Shown here in pieces: positions 51,406 to 60,729 of a DNA stretch of 64,000 nucleotides; the first letter of the stretch is position 1, and each line of letters starts with the position of its first letter. The translations under genes and the position numbers were made by a program. The notes below the pieces were generated by a model, which was given only the letters and a program-made list of their open reading frames with translations, did no database searches and was not told the DNA's origin. The DNA is from a virus, in the IMG/VR virus record IMGVR_UViG_3300033233_000034, positions 1 to 64,000 of that record. One strand, given 5' to 3'.

Positions 51406-51614
51406 TTTGTTCGTTTTATTCTTGTTAAACATTTTCTCTTACATCTCATAACCCCTTGCAATGCCCAACCTTGTTGTCCCATGTAACATGGTGGACTAAC
51501 ACCATAGCAAGAATCTGTCCTACCTTTAACCAGTGTATAAATAAATCCGTTGATAAAAATGTCTTTTGTTTCTCTTTCTGGTTTTAATTTTTTCTTTTGT
51601 AGCGGTTTTTCCAT
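51402..51614 (-). CDS. Small basic Cys-containing protein, 70 aa
   Basis: Lys/Arg-rich ends, with a central CYGVSPPCYMGQQGWALQ segment whose cysteines might bind metal. It sits directly after the polymerase. No known family. Confidence 0.5.
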   Translation of the reverse strand: MEKPLQKKKLKPERETKDIFINGFIYTLVKGRTDSCYGVSPPCYMGQQGWALQGVMRCKRKCLTRIKRTK

Positions 51615-51628
51615 ACTTTAGAATTTAG

Positions 51629-53053
51629 TTATTTTATTTTATCAGCCCAACTACCATTTATGGCATATTTTTCCATATCCATTTCAATAGGTACATTTAT
51701 CCATTTCCAATGTTCAGGTAAATCCTTTGTTATAATCTTCTGTACTTGTGCAGAAACTTCCTCTAATTCATCAGGGTTCATATCTACTACAATACTATCA
51801 TGTATTTGACCAATAATCCGTGAATCCATATTCTTTTCTCTAAGCCATCGGTCTAATTGTATTAGTGACCAAAGTAAGCAATGGAAAGCTGCTCCCTGAA
51901 CAGGATAATTAGTAACGTCTGTTTTCCGCATTATTCCTGCACATCGAAAACCTGTATGCATATCTACATACCCTTTTCGTTGATATTCAGCGTACCAATC
52001 TTCTTTCCATTGTGCATACTGAGGAAAACGATTTTTCCAGAAATCATCCTCAATAGTTTTAACGTGCCGCATAAAACCAGTAACGTATTGTCCTGATTTA
52101 CCCCCACCGTTTACCGATCCTAATTCTGTAATCCCTTTACTGATTAAATGATCCGATAGGAATTTACCGTTAGGCATCGGAATCCCTTGTCCACGTTTCC
52201 ATTTATCGGTAGGAGATAACCTACCCCAATCACAAACCAGATTAGAAGCACAATTTTTCCAATATGAACCATAAAACTCAGGGAATACGAAACCATTTTT
52301 AGCAGCTTGTCGTAAAGTATAATGCTCTGGTATCTTTTTATTAAAATCTTCTACCATAAATAATTGAGTAGCTAAATCACCGTGCATATCCGTAGTAGGG
52401 TCTTTGATATACTTTAAGAGATTTTCATCCTTATTATAACAGCAAGAAACCCTTACTTCTGCTCCGGAAAAATCAAATTCTACTAACTGGTGTCCCGGAC
52501 GTGCAAACAGTGCTTTACGGCAAGTTTTCATAGCTTCCTCATCCCTTTTGGGGATATTTTGGAAGTTTGGCTCAGAACTACTTGACCTGTAAGTAGTTAC
52601 GAGATGTAGATTAAAGAACGGGTGTATAACACCATCTACCTGTTCCCGTGCAAACCCTTCGAGATAATCCCCTAATTTTTTCTGTTTACTAATCCTGATC
52701 AGGTAATCGAGTTCAGGTATATTTAGTTGTTTTAGTGCTTCCTCATCCGTACTACCTTTCCCCGAAGTCGTTGCCTTTCCTACTGTAATCCCTTTAACAC
52801 CATATAAGAATTTCCCTAACTGATCACCACTGTTAATGTTTACTTTGGTTTTCGTGGATTTCTGCCAATCCTTAAAAAACTGAGTTTCCCGGAACTCATC
52901 TTCGAGATGTTCTATTTTATTAGCTATCTGTTGTTTCTTCCGATTAACATAGTCCATATCTATTCGGATACCCTGTCTCTCAGCTCTGGCCAGCGACAAA
53001 ATTCCTTGATGTAGCAATAGGTAAGCATCTTCCGTGTTAGGATGAATGTTCAT
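51629..53053 (-). CDS. Family A DNA polymerase, polymerase domain only
   Basis: 474 aa. Polymerase motifs: A in VEFDFSGAEVRV (about 188-199), B in RQAAKNGFVFPEFYGS (about 246-261) and C in IGQIHDSIVVDM (about 411-422). There is no 3'-5' exonuclease in this protein. That domain is in a separate gene (54803-56032). So the polymerase is split, with dNTP and other genes between. The SSEPNFQNIPKRDEE segment before motif A is normal for the family. Confidence 0.93.
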   Translation of the reverse strand: MNIHPNTEDAYLLLHQGILSLARAERQGIRIDMDYVNRKKQQIANKIEHLEDEFRETQFFKDWQKSTKTKVNINSGDQLGKFLYGVKGITVGKATTSGKGSTDEEALKQLNIPELDYLIRISKQKKLGDYLEGFAREQVDGVIHPFFNLHLVTTYRSSSSEPNFQNIPKRDEEAMKTCRKALFARPGHQLVEFDFSGAEVRVSCCYNKDENLLKYIKDPTTDMHGDLATQLFMVEDFNKKIPEHYTLRQAAKNGFVFPEFYGSYWKNCASNLVCDWGRLSPTDKWKRGQGIPMPNGKFLSDHLISKGITELGSVNGGGKSGQYVTGFMRHVKTIEDDFWKNRFPQYAQWKEDWYAEYQRKGYVDMHTGFRCAGIMRKTDVTNYPVQGAAFHCLLWSLIQLDRWLREKNMDSRIIGQIHDSIVVDMNPDELEEVSAQVQKIITKDLPEHWKWINVPIEMDMEKYAINGSWADKIK

Positions 53054-53421
53054 ATTTGTGATTTTAAAACAGCGTGTTCTGTATCATCTTCGTTTAGATA
53101 AAAAGCATCAGCATATTTTGGTTTTTTAAATTCAAGCATAGCATAATTTCTAATATCCACTAATAATTCCAAATTATGTGTTTTTTCATATAAATCCAAT
53201 TTATTTCTTAAAGAAGCAATAAAATCGTAGTTATTATTAAAACGAAGTAAACCATAACGAAAAGCTGCTTGAATCATTTTATTTTTAGCCAACATATCAA
53301 ATTCTGGAACCCATTCTGTTTCTTTTAATTCTTCCAGAGTAGGCAATTCACTGATTTTTCTCTCAGGTAATTTTTTCGATAACCGGCAGCGATTATACTT
53401 ATACCAAACTCTTTCTCTCAT
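53050..53421 (-). CDS. Hypothetical protein, 123 aa
   Basis: Arg/Lys-rich with FRYGLLRFNNNYDFIASLRN and LELLVDIRNYAMLEF, a helical pattern that recurs in phage proteins near nucleotide genes. Overlaps the polymerase start. Function unknown. Confidence 0.6.
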   Translation of the reverse strand: MRERVWYKYNRCRLSKKLPERKISELPTLEELKETEWVPEFDMLAKNKMIQAAFRYGLLRFNNNYDFIASLRNKLDLYEKTHNLELLVDIRNYAMLEFKKPKYADAFYLNEDDTEHAVLKSQI

Positions 53422-53425
53422 AGAA

Positions 53426-54046
53426 TTAGCAAATTATATCGTCAAATATAATTGGAAGTGTGTTTTTTAATTCTTTAAGTAAAGGAATCATTAATTCTCT
53501 CATTTGAGGGTGTGCTGCTTCCGAAGTCCTTTGTTTAAAAATAGTCCGCCATTCTCTTAAATTTGTTGTAACTACTATTTCCGTTTTTAATGAATTAGGT
53601 AAAACAGAACGTGCTATTTGAGCAGAACACCCCATTTGTGTTAATGCTAAATAAGTTGTTTCAGAAAACTGTAATGATAATTCCCACTGAACCCTTTGAC
53701 TTTCTGTCAAATACTGGGATAAATCAATAAAAGTTAGTTCACCTCCAAATTTACTTTTAGAATAATTACAATAACGTGTTGATTCCTGACTAAAAGAGCA
53801 TAATCTATGCCTGACAATTTCATGGGAAACTCCTCGGTCACAAATAAATTTAATAGAAAGGGATTGGTGCTCTAATACGCTTTCATGTCCTCGATTAATT
53901 AACATTTTAATAAACTTTAGAGAAGAATCATAAGTTTGTTTTTCTTCACTTTTGTAACAGGTTCTACCAGCTTGTTCAATTTTTTCTAAAACTAAGGGGG
54001 CGTTTAAACTTGTTAAAATCTCATAAGAAGCCTTAATAATTTTCAT
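53426..54046 (-). CDS. thyX: Flavin-dependent thymidylate synthase
   Basis: 206 aa with the ThyX signature RHRLCSFSQESTRY (about 79-92; RHRxxS-x4-SxRY-like) and an RTCYKSE segment near 28-34. It converts dUMP to dTMP using FAD and methylene-tetrahydrofolate, supplying thymidine for phage DNA. It overlaps the upstream small-molecule gene by four bases. The family is clear. Confidence 0.96.
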   Translation of the reverse strand: MKIIKASYEILTSLNAPLVLEKIEQAGRTCYKSEEKQTYDSSLKFIKMLINRGHESVLEHQSLSIKFICDRGVSHEIVRHRLCSFSQESTRYCNYSKSKFGGELTFIDLSQYLTESQRVQWELSLQFSETTYLALTQMGCSAQIARSVLPNSLKTEIVVTTNLREWRTIFKQRTSEAAHPQMRELMIPLLKELKNTLPIIFDDIIC

Positions 54047-54378
54047 AATGTTTCTTTTATAAAATGAATTGGTTTATCTAAAGTATTTGCTATTATCATT
54101 TCAGCAGTAACCCCCTTACTATTAAGGATTTTATTTTGACCATCTTTTAACAATTCAACTACGTATAATTCATCACACCATTCTATAAAACAAGTATCAA
54201 CTTCTTTCCAAAATTCCCAGCCCTTTGGTAAATTATGGTTCACTGCTAAACAATGATTATGAGAAATGGGGGAGAAAACAATATGTCCTTTTTGCATTAA
54301 TTGAGCTGTTATTTTATTAGCCACTAAAAAACTTTCTTCTTCTATTCCGCTATAAGGAATTGCTAAGTATATTTTCAT
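54043..54378 (-). CDS. Nucleoside deoxyribosyltransferase-like protein (DUF4406/DUF1937-type)
   Basis: 111 aa with the short Rossmann-like start KIYLAIPYSGIEEES and the WCDELYVVELLKDG segment. Relatives include nucleoside 2-deoxyribosyltransferase-like proteins. It pairs with ThyX (stop overlap), suggesting nucleotide salvage or base modification. Activity is not proven. Confidence 0.65.
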   Translation of the reverse strand: MKIYLAIPYSGIEEESFLVANKITAQLMQKGHIVFSPISHNHCLAVNHNLPKGWEFWKEVDTCFIEWCDELYVVELLKDGQNKILNSKGVTAEMIIANTLDKPIHFIKETL

Positions 54379-54536
54379 TTCTTTTCTGCTTGCTCGTTAC
54401 GGAGTTCTAAAAGTTTTTCGATTAACCATTCGTGAAATTCTGCTTCTTTTAAAGTTCCAATTAATTGAAAATCACGAGAAGCTACATTACCTGTTTCCTT
54501 GTGAAATTCCATCTGTAAATCAAATTTTGTAATCAT
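54375..54536 (-). CDS. Small protein, 53 aa
   Basis: MITKFDLQMEFHKETGNVAS, ends in a charged helix. ATGA overlap with the next gene; unknown. Confidence 0.5.
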   Translation of the reverse strand: MITKFDLQMEFHKETGNVASRDFQLIGTLKEAEFHEWLIEKLLELRNEQAEKK

Positions 54537-54548
54537 AATTTTATGTTT

Positions 54549-54791
54549 TTATTGTTCAATTAAGTTCAAAAATTCCGCCCACCCACGGGGCATTACCTTA
54601 ATATTAAAGGTATTATCAGGTAACTCAAACCAAATCTTATCTAAAACTTTAAGCATTTTAGTCTTATTCTTTTCGGCACGATAGATTTCTAATTTATCCC
54701 GACACCCACAGTCGAAATACATATCTATGAACCACATGAATTTATCTTTCGTGGAATCATAATAATCAAACCATTCTTCGTCTGAGAACAT
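54549..54791 (-). CDS. Hypothetical protein, 80 aa
   Basis: Acidic and aromatic (MFSDEEWFDYYDSTKDKFMW), with CGCRDKLEIY in the middle. Located between the exonuclease gene and the ThyX group. Unknown function. Confidence 0.55.
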   Translation of the reverse strand: MFSDEEWFDYYDSTKDKFMWFIDMYFDCGCRDKLEIYRAEKNKTKMLKVLDKIWFELPDNTFNIKVMPRGWAEFLNLIEQ

Positions 54792-54802
54792 AATAAGTTA
54801 GT

Positions 54803-56032
54803 TTAAAAAGGTAATTCAATAACACTTCGTTGTAATTTAGCAAGCCTGTATTCAAATATAGAATCGTATGCACAGTATTTCAGTAACTTTTCCTTACCAC
54901 CGGGAAGTTTTAAAAGTTCATCTATCCGATTCAGGGAGTTACTATTCTTTTCTTCTTTGGCTTTCAGGTAAGGTTCTATATCAGAAGAGTAATCTACTTT
55001 ACCGAACTGAACGTATACCTGAAACTTTAAACCCGTTACCCCCGGACGATTGTCTAATAAATGTGTTGCCTGCATAGTATCCCATTTCCAATTTTTAACT
55101 TCTGTATTACCTAATCGGACGATTGACCAAGTATCTTCAAACTTCATATTTTGGGCAATCTTTCCTATCCGTTCGTTACTAAGTAAATCTTTAAAAGGTT
55201 GAACATCTCTTTTTCGTTCGGGGATCATAAAGGAATAAACATGATCCGTGGAAGTAGCAACCGAAGCACAAATAATCCTGTGACCTTCAGCGTGTGGTTT
55301 AAGCCCAGTCGTCTCAAAATCAAATGCTATTTCACCTTGTCGATAAGTATTTAAAACAGGTAATAAATCATCAGTAAGGTATTCTATCCGTGGTTCCTGA
55401 TACAATGGAAACTTTTCTTTCAGTTTAAGTAAGGCTTCCTTAATATCTAAATCCCAAATACTTTGCACCTCAGCACCCTTAGCACGCTCGACCTGATCAG
55501 GCTCGAAGATCGGACAAAGCCAAGCCTTGTAATCCTGATCGGGTATCCGCCATCCTCTCCACTTATCTATACCTCCCAAATCACGTTTCCATCGGTGTCC
55601 TATAAGGCTATAAACCGCAGAGTGTCCTAATAGGAAAATTAACTTTGGTTTATGTGTTTCTATGGTTTTAAGAACGGTTTTACGACAACAATCAATTTCA
55701 TAATTCGTAGGGTCACGGTCTTCAGCATCTTCATCCGTTACACGGCAAAGGCATGAATTTATTAATAAACAATCTTTAAGTAAATCTATACCATGATTCT
55801 CGAAAGTGCGTTTCAGGAGTTTACCAGCTTTACTTTGGAAATATAGGTTATACTTATCATCCTGTTCCGTAGGGGACGATCCTAAAATCATAATCCGTTT
55901 ACCGAAATTACCTTGTGGTTTCATCTTCGGTGACTTACAATTTTTATACCCTCCGCACGATATACAGGAAAGTATTTTCCCATCAGGACGGGTTTTGGAT
56001 TCTGTTTCTTGTTTATTAAAAAATCCGGTCAT
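54803..56032 (-). CDS. UDG-like domain fused to a DEDDy 3'-5' exonuclease
   Basis: The ATG at 56032 overlaps the clamp stop (ATGA) and is preferred to 56065. Residues about 15-200 resemble a family 4 uracil-DNA glycosylase: Cys ligands near 23, 26 and 116, motif 1 as GSSP (51-54; usually GEAPG), and EPDQ (177-180) where HPS is usual, so glycosylase activity is doubtful. Residues about 230-409 are a DnaQ-like exonuclease: IAFDFETTG (Asp 238, Glu 240), KFED (Asp 300) and YCAYDSIF (Tyr about 386, Asp about 390). This UDG-exonuclease order occurs at the front of some phage family A polymerases; here it is a separate protein. Confidence 0.87.
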   Translation of the reverse strand: MTGFFNKQETESKTRPDGKILSCISCGGYKNCKSPKMKPQGNFGKRIMILGSSPTEQDDKYNLYFQSKAGKLLKRTFENHGIDLLKDCLLINSCLCRVTDEDAEDRDPTNYEIDCCRKTVLKTIETHKPKLIFLLGHSAVYSLIGHRWKRDLGGIDKWRGWRIPDQDYKAWLCPIFEPDQVERAKGAEVQSIWDLDIKEALLKLKEKFPLYQEPRIEYLTDDLLPVLNTYRQGEIAFDFETTGLKPHAEGHRIICASVATSTDHVYSFMIPERKRDVQPFKDLLSNERIGKIAQNMKFEDTWSIVRLGNTEVKNWKWDTMQATHLLDNRPGVTGLKFQVYVQFGKVDYSSDIEPYLKAKEEKNSNSLNRIDELLKLPGGKEKLLKYCAYDSIFEYRLAKLQRSVIELPF

Positions 56033-57042
56033 TTCGTACCTTTTACTACCGTAATAAATTCCCAACCCTCACCCACGAATTTTAGTATCTTACCGTTAAA
56101 CGAACAAGTTAGCACGGTGCTAAGTATGTTTTTAAGCAACGAGGGAATAATATTAAATTCTAATCGTTCCCCTTCATACTTTACATTACTTTCCTCGCTG
56201 AACCAACCCGTATTTGATTGTGAAGCTATTTTAATACGGTTTTTTTCCAGACATACGGCTACATCCTCATTTATGGAAGTACCTTCAACCTTTTTAAATA
56301 CTGAAGCACGTTCCAGGATTTCATTGATAGTTCGTGGGAAAGTTATTTCCTTACCATCCTCGATGTTTAGAATACCTGTTGTTTCAGGAAAAGTATCCTC
56401 CAGAATACGACAAGATAGTACCGTGCCGGCTTCAGTTTGAAAATGCACCCAACCCTCACCCATAGCCATTTTAATTGGAATAAGTTTTAATACCGTAGTT
56501 ACTGAATGTGCTGGGATCAGGAAAGTAGGTACGTTCAGTTTTTTAGATAGAGTTGTTCTCATAATCCTGTACCCGTCCGACCCTTCAATAAAACCTTTTT
56601 GATTTACGTGTACACAAGTCAAGACGGGTTTCGAGTTATCAGTACCAGTACTATACATTGCCATACGCATGGCCGTAAGAAAGTCCTCTGGTAGGGTTTT
56701 CCATTTTTCTATCGTTCCGACCTCTTCTAAAGGTAGCTTTATTTCCGATTGTAGCGTTAAACCGACCCTCACACGCCCTGCGGTTAATAGTACCTCCGTC
56801 TCGGTTAATTCGACGTTTATATCGTCTTGTTTTAGCTTCTTTAGGATTAGGTATAATTCCGTAGCCTGAACTGCTCCGGTGATTTCCAAATCCTCCACTG
56901 GGTGGCTGATACTGATTTCATCGTTGTAGGTCACTACACGATTCTCCATAAAAGCAAACGATGTACTTTGCTCTATTATTTCTTTCGATGCTAAACCTGG
57001 TTTTACGATTTCGAGTGCTTTCAACAATTCCTCTTTTTTCAT
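56029..57042 (-). CDS. dnaN: DNA polymerase sliding clamp (DnaN-like)
   Basis: 337 aa, slightly shorter than bacterial beta clamp but with the repeated domain pattern. Features: VLTCVHVNQKGFIEGSDGYRI (about 141-161, second domain core), LNVPTFLIPAHSVTTVLKLI and EFNIIPSLLKNILSTV near the end. It tethers the polymerase to DNA and needs the loader at 50148-51062. It overlaps the exonuclease gene by four bases. I cannot see whether it forms a dimer or trimer. Confidence 0.85.
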   Translation of the reverse strand: MKKEELLKALEIVKPGLASKEIIEQSTSFAFMENRVVTYNDEISISHPVEDLEITGAVQATELYLILKKLKQDDINVELTETEVLLTAGRVRVGLTLQSEIKLPLEEVGTIEKWKTLPEDFLTAMRMAMYSTGTDNSKPVLTCVHVNQKGFIEGSDGYRIMRTTLSKKLNVPTFLIPAHSVTTVLKLIPIKMAMGEGWVHFQTEAGTVLSCRILEDTFPETTGILNIEDGKEITFPRTINEILERASVFKKVEGTSINEDVAVCLEKNRIKIASQSNTGWFSEESNVKYEGERLEFNIIPSLLKNILSTVLTCSFNGKILKFVGEGWEFITVVKGTK

Positions 57043-57051
57043 TTTAAATAT

Positions 57052-57450
57052 TTATTTCGGTTGTTTATTAAATAATGCTCTTACTATTTCTAATTCTCTT
57101 TCAACACGTATTCCAAAATATTGTCCCAAATCATCTGCAGACTTTAAGATTTCAATAAGTTTGTAAAGCAATGGTCTGGTACTACCATTAATAGGTTTAG
57201 GTTCAAAGAAATTTGCTACTAAAGGATCAGGTAAAGGTTTTTCTGGTTCCCAACCTTCTGTTACTATTGCTTGGAAGGCTTTATAGTTACTTTCAAAAAC
57301 TTGTAATATAGTATAAACATCTCCTTCATGTTTCATTATTACAGTTTTGTCGAAATAAGGTTGATTGCCTATAACTATAATTTCAGGCCAACGTACCTGT
57401 AGAATCTTTTGTAACATTTCTACTGTAAACTGTTCTTTATTTCCGGACAT
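57052..57450 (-). CDS. Hypothetical protein, 132 aa
   Basis: MSGNKEQFTVEMLQKILQVR, helix/strand mix, with ITEGW-like and TRPLLYKLIEILKSADDLGQ segments. It lies between a DNA methyltransferase gene and the clamp gene. No recognised domain. Confidence 0.6.
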   Translation of the reverse strand: MSGNKEQFTVEMLQKILQVRWPEIIVIGNQPYFDKTVIMKHEGDVYTILQVFESNYKAFQAIVTEGWEPEKPLPDPLVANFFEPKPINGSTRPLLYKLIEILKSADDLGQYFGIRVERELEIVRALFNKQPK

Positions 57451-57451
57451 A

Positions 57452-58534
57452 TTAATCTAATTTACTTAACCATTGTTCATATATTTTTGTAGCTATTTGA
57501 GCTATCATAACAGGTGGTACACTCATCCCTATTAAGTACTGTTCTTTATTATTTAGAAAGTTATAATCTTGTGGAAATGTACCAGCACAACAAAGTTCTT
57601 TTCTATTTAACAACCTACAATAATTAGGGTGCCAAGCACCATCACCAGGATTAGCTGTAATTGTAGGAACAATATCAGAAGATTTTAATTTATAAAAAGA
57701 ATAATAATGTCCTTTAGGATGGTATTCTGAAAAATTATGTCCTTGTTTACATATCTGCCATAATTTTGTAGCTCCTGTTTCCTTTTGTATCGTATTGTCT
57801 TTATTATCAATAAATTTTGCAAATGATATTTCTTTTTCCTTCCAGTTTAAATCTAATCTTGGAAGTATATTAAAAACATCTTTTGAATATAAAAAGGGTT
57901 TAGCAAGGTCTTTTCGTAGTGTTATAAAGAAAACTCGTTCTCTACGTTGAGGTACACCCATTTTACTTGCATCTAATAACCAATGTTGACAATAATACCC
58001 TGCATTATCAAAAGCCTTATAAATCCTGTCAACATAATTTGTTCTATACTTTGTAGCAGAACCTAATAAAATACCTTTAACGTTTTCTGCAATAACGACT
58101 TTAGGTTGTAATTTTTTAGCTAAATCAATAAAGTCAAAAAATAAAGTGTCTAAAACTTGTTTAGCTTGTCCTTCACGAAACTTTTTTTCTTTACCCCAAT
58201 CTTTTTCCCGATTACCAACCATAGAAAAACTACTACATGGTGGTGAACCATCTAAAATATCAAGTCTGTAAAATACTTTAGGTAAATCTTCACGAAATTT
58301 AAATGTTTGTATTGGTTCTAAAAATGAATACTTAGGATTATGATTTTCTTTATAAACTTGCATCATTTTAGGATCAATTTCATTACATCCTATAACATTA
58401 TATCCTGCGAGTTTATATCCTAAAGTGGAACCCCCACCACAGGCAAAGCATGAAAATACTTTTGCACCGTGGTAAGGAACTCCAATTTCTGGAAGATCAG
58501 TTAATTTCCATTTATAAGGAAATTTATGATTCAT
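57452..58534 (-). CDS. DNA (cytosine-5) methyltransferase
   Basis: 360 aa with the C5 motifs in order: I (FSCFACGGGSTLGYKLAGY), IV GSPPCSSFS (97-105, catalytic Cys at 100), VI IAENVKG (148-154), VIII QRRERVFFI (196-204) and X near the end (GMSVPPVMIAQ). Methylates cytosines, most likely to protect phage DNA from restriction. No cognate restriction enzyme is next to it, so it is not part of a classical system. The recognition region (about 205-310) carries no recognised target name. Confidence 0.93.
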   Translation of the reverse strand: MNHKFPYKWKLTDLPEIGVPYHGAKVFSCFACGGGSTLGYKLAGYNVIGCNEIDPKMMQVYKENHNPKYSFLEPIQTFKFREDLPKVFYRLDILDGSPPCSSFSMVGNREKDWGKEKKFREGQAKQVLDTLFFDFIDLAKKLQPKVVIAENVKGILLGSATKYRTNYVDRIYKAFDNAGYYCQHWLLDASKMGVPQRRERVFFITLRKDLAKPFLYSKDVFNILPRLDLNWKEKEISFAKFIDNKDNTIQKETGATKLWQICKQGHNFSEYHPKGHYYSFYKLKSSDIVPTITANPGDGAWHPNYCRLLNRKELCCAGTFPQDYNFLNNKEQYLIGMSVPPVMIAQIATKIYEQWLSKLD

Positions 58535-58537
58535 ACA

Positions 58538-59122
58538 CTACAATTTACCTAATTCAGTAAGGATTTCTATTGCAGCTAACATTTCATTTTTACGCATCGT
58601 AATTGAAACATCAGCCATAGTTAATTTTTGAGCTACCAACTTTTTCATAATTTGCTCATTTGTAATTTTTGGATTTTCACAAACAAGTTTACGAACAACG
58701 TAAGAAGCAGATATACCTTTTATAGCAGGTTGTTTCTTTTCTTTAGCCACAGGAGCTACTTTTTCAGCTTTACCTTTTTTAACAGGTACATTGTCATCAT
58801 CCTCTTCTTCAACTACAACACGATCTTTCTTTTTCTTCGGTGGGTCTACAACTTCCTCCTCAGGTTCCGGAGTATCATCTTCCTCTACAACGGGAGCTTT
58901 TTTCTTAGCTGGAGTGGGGACTTCTTTTTTCACTGGTGCTTTCAACTCTTCAATGATTTCCTGAAGTTCATCAGAAAGGTCATCATCAGGTTCAAGCAAT
59001 GTGATTGCTTTTTTAATTAACTTTTTTAACTCGTCTGCTGGGAGTTTAAAATCAATTGGTGGGGTAATCCCCAACTCATTCAGCTCTTTTGCGGCTGCTT
59101 TCAACGCTTTGTCTGTTGCCAT
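58538..59122 (-). CDS. Low-complexity acidic/basic protein with small C-terminal domain
   Basis: 194 aa from the ATG at 59122. The longer start at 59176 adds only a hydrophobic stretch and is less likely. A helical start (residues 1-55), a central Lys/Pro/Asp/Glu repeat (APVKKEVPTPAKKKAPVVEE; VVVEEEDDDNVPVKKGKAEK), then a helical domain (ASYVVRKLVCENPKITNEQI and on). Its linker resembles that of the SSB. It ends with TAG two codons before the methyltransferase start in the same frame. Maybe a DNA-associated bridging protein; unproven. Confidence 0.55.
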   Translation of the reverse strand: MATDKALKAAAKELNELGITPPIDFKLPADELKKLIKKAITLLEPDDDLSDELQEIIEELKAPVKKEVPTPAKKKAPVVEEDDTPEPEEEVVDPPKKKKDRVVVEEEDDDNVPVKKGKAEKVAPVAKEKKQPAIKGISASYVVRKLVCENPKITNEQIMKKLVAQKLTMADVSITMRKNEMLAAIEILTELGKL

Positions 59123-59301
59123 AACACTTAAAATTTGATTAATGATTAAAAAATAAAACAAAACTAAATTGATCAATTCTTATTATCTATTTCTAAATCC
59201 TAAAAACTAATCTATTATAAGAATAATTTTTTTAGTATTTGGGTTTCAAGGGATTTATTTTTACTTCAATACGTAATTTATATTTGGTCTAAATAAGTAG
59301 A

Positions 59302-59457
59302 TTATGTTATTTCCGTTAAAGTTTGATTTATAAGTTCTATTTGATCTTCAAAACCTTGATCTGATCTATCCCATTCCCCTTGTAAAGCCATTTCTGCATC
59401 CGTCCTAAGAGTATTTAAGACTTCTACACATTTTAGTAATTTTTCTAATTCTGTCAT
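59302..59457 (-). CDS. Small acidic protein, 51 aa
   Basis: MTELEKLLKCVEVLNTLRTD, all-helical, acidic. Follows the helicase gene after 11 bases. Unknown. Confidence 0.5.
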   Translation of the reverse strand: MTELEKLLKCVEVLNTLRTDAEMALQGEWDRSDQGFEDQIELINQTLTEIT

Positions 59458-59468
59458 ACTAATTAAAT

Positions 59469-60719
59469 TTATTTATGATTATCTGTTACTTCCCAATGTG
59501 TTTCGGTATCATTATTTTCCTGAGTATATCGTAAGGAGAATATTTTGAAACTAAATCCTCGGCTACGTTGCTTATCAGTAGTTATTGTAAACCAAGCTTC
59601 ACCCTCTTCAGTATTCTTACTATTATGATCAAATAATTTAAAAATATTATGTGCCATAGCCCCCATAGCTGAAGCCCCTCGTAACCCCTTACTCTTTTCT
59701 TTACCAGCATGATGCAGCATTAAACAAGCTACATTTAAGGCTCTCAAATCTCTTAGGAAGGGGTTTATCTTGTTTGACCATTCAGAGTTATCATTCTCCT
59801 CCACAAGTCCAAACAAAGTGGAAGCAGAATCCAGTACAATCAGTTTATAATTCGGGTGTTCCCTAAGCCATTGTATTATTTTTAATTGATTAATTCGATT
59901 GGATAGATAAAACTGATCTTCCGTTGCTATTTGATACTCTGGTATAGATAGTATTCGCATACGATATTTACTTTGTTGTACACCCAGCCATTCAAATTGA
60001 GAGATACGCTCCTCCATCTCCTGTTCCCCTAACTCCCCATCTACATATAAACATCCAGTTTGGTGTTTAACTTGCCATTTACCTATTTCTGCTTCTTCGG
60101 TTTCAAAATCTTTTAACCCCAGGATATAAGCTACAGTTAAAGTTAATAAGGATTTACCTACACCATAGTTAGCATAAATAATTGTAGTTTGACCCTCACG
60201 TAACCAAGGCTTTAATAACAATCGGGGTTGATCTCGTTTATGCTTTCGTATTTCGAGTACTGATAATATAAATTGATTAAGGTCTGTTTTAGGATTTGAG
60301 AAATTTACTTTATATTCTGATGCAAGTTTTTTAGCCTCTTCCAGTTTACCCGTGGTAAGGAGTTGTTCTATATTATCTTTGTACTGATGTAGACTTCGTT
60401 CATCAAAATATTTCATGGTTAAATCTACTAAGTAATCTACGTTAATTTCTGCTTCTGCTTCATCACTCAGACTTTGTAGTATTTCCTCTATATCTTCGGC
60501 TTCATCCTTAGGTATTTTATGGGCCTTTACTTTTTGATAGAAAATCCCCTCAATGTCCCTACCGGGGGCATGTTGAAATTGAGTATAATATTCCATCACC
60601 CATGTAGCTAATTTTCGGGCGGAACTCGATTCAAGTAAAAGTATATTCCAAATTGTTTGTATTTGTTGGATATATTCTGTGCTAGATATTATACCAATAA
60701 TTATTTTTCTTTCTTCCAT
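59469..60719 (-). CDS. DnaB/RepA-like replicative helicase (AAA_25)
   Basis: 416 aa. An N-terminal helical domain (1-150) with APGRDIEGIFYQKVKAHKIP, then a RecA-like core: Walker A IYANYGVGKS (about 181-190), an acidic VDGELGEQEMEERI segment, Walker B YKLIVLDSAST (about 288-298) and MLHHAGKEKSKGLRGASAMG. This matches RepA/AAA_25 and DnaB-type helicases used by phages. It probably unwinds the fork with the primase at 63017-63934. It lies in the same operon as initiator-like genes. Confidence 0.85.
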   Translation of the reverse strand: MEERKIIIGIISSTEYIQQIQTIWNILLLESSSARKLATWVMEYYTQFQHAPGRDIEGIFYQKVKAHKIPKDEAEDIEEILQSLSDEAEAEINVDYLVDLTMKYFDERSLHQYKDNIEQLLTTGKLEEAKKLASEYKVNFSNPKTDLNQFILSVLEIRKHKRDQPRLLLKPWLREGQTTIIYANYGVGKSLLTLTVAYILGLKDFETEEAEIGKWQVKHQTGCLYVDGELGEQEMEERISQFEWLGVQQSKYRMRILSIPEYQIATEDQFYLSNRINQLKIIQWLREHPNYKLIVLDSASTLFGLVEENDNSEWSNKINPFLRDLRALNVACLMLHHAGKEKSKGLRGASAMGAMAHNIFKLFDHNSKNTEEGEAWFTITTDKQRSRGFSFKIFSLRYTQENNDTETHWEVTDNHK

Positions 60720-60729
60720 TGTTTAAAAG

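Noticed and set aside
58532-58543. TAG stop of the 58538 gene is in frame with the methyltransferase start, suggesting a readthrough fusion
   Set aside because: Frames coincide one time in three by chance, and both proteins look complete. There is no suppressor tRNA in the window.
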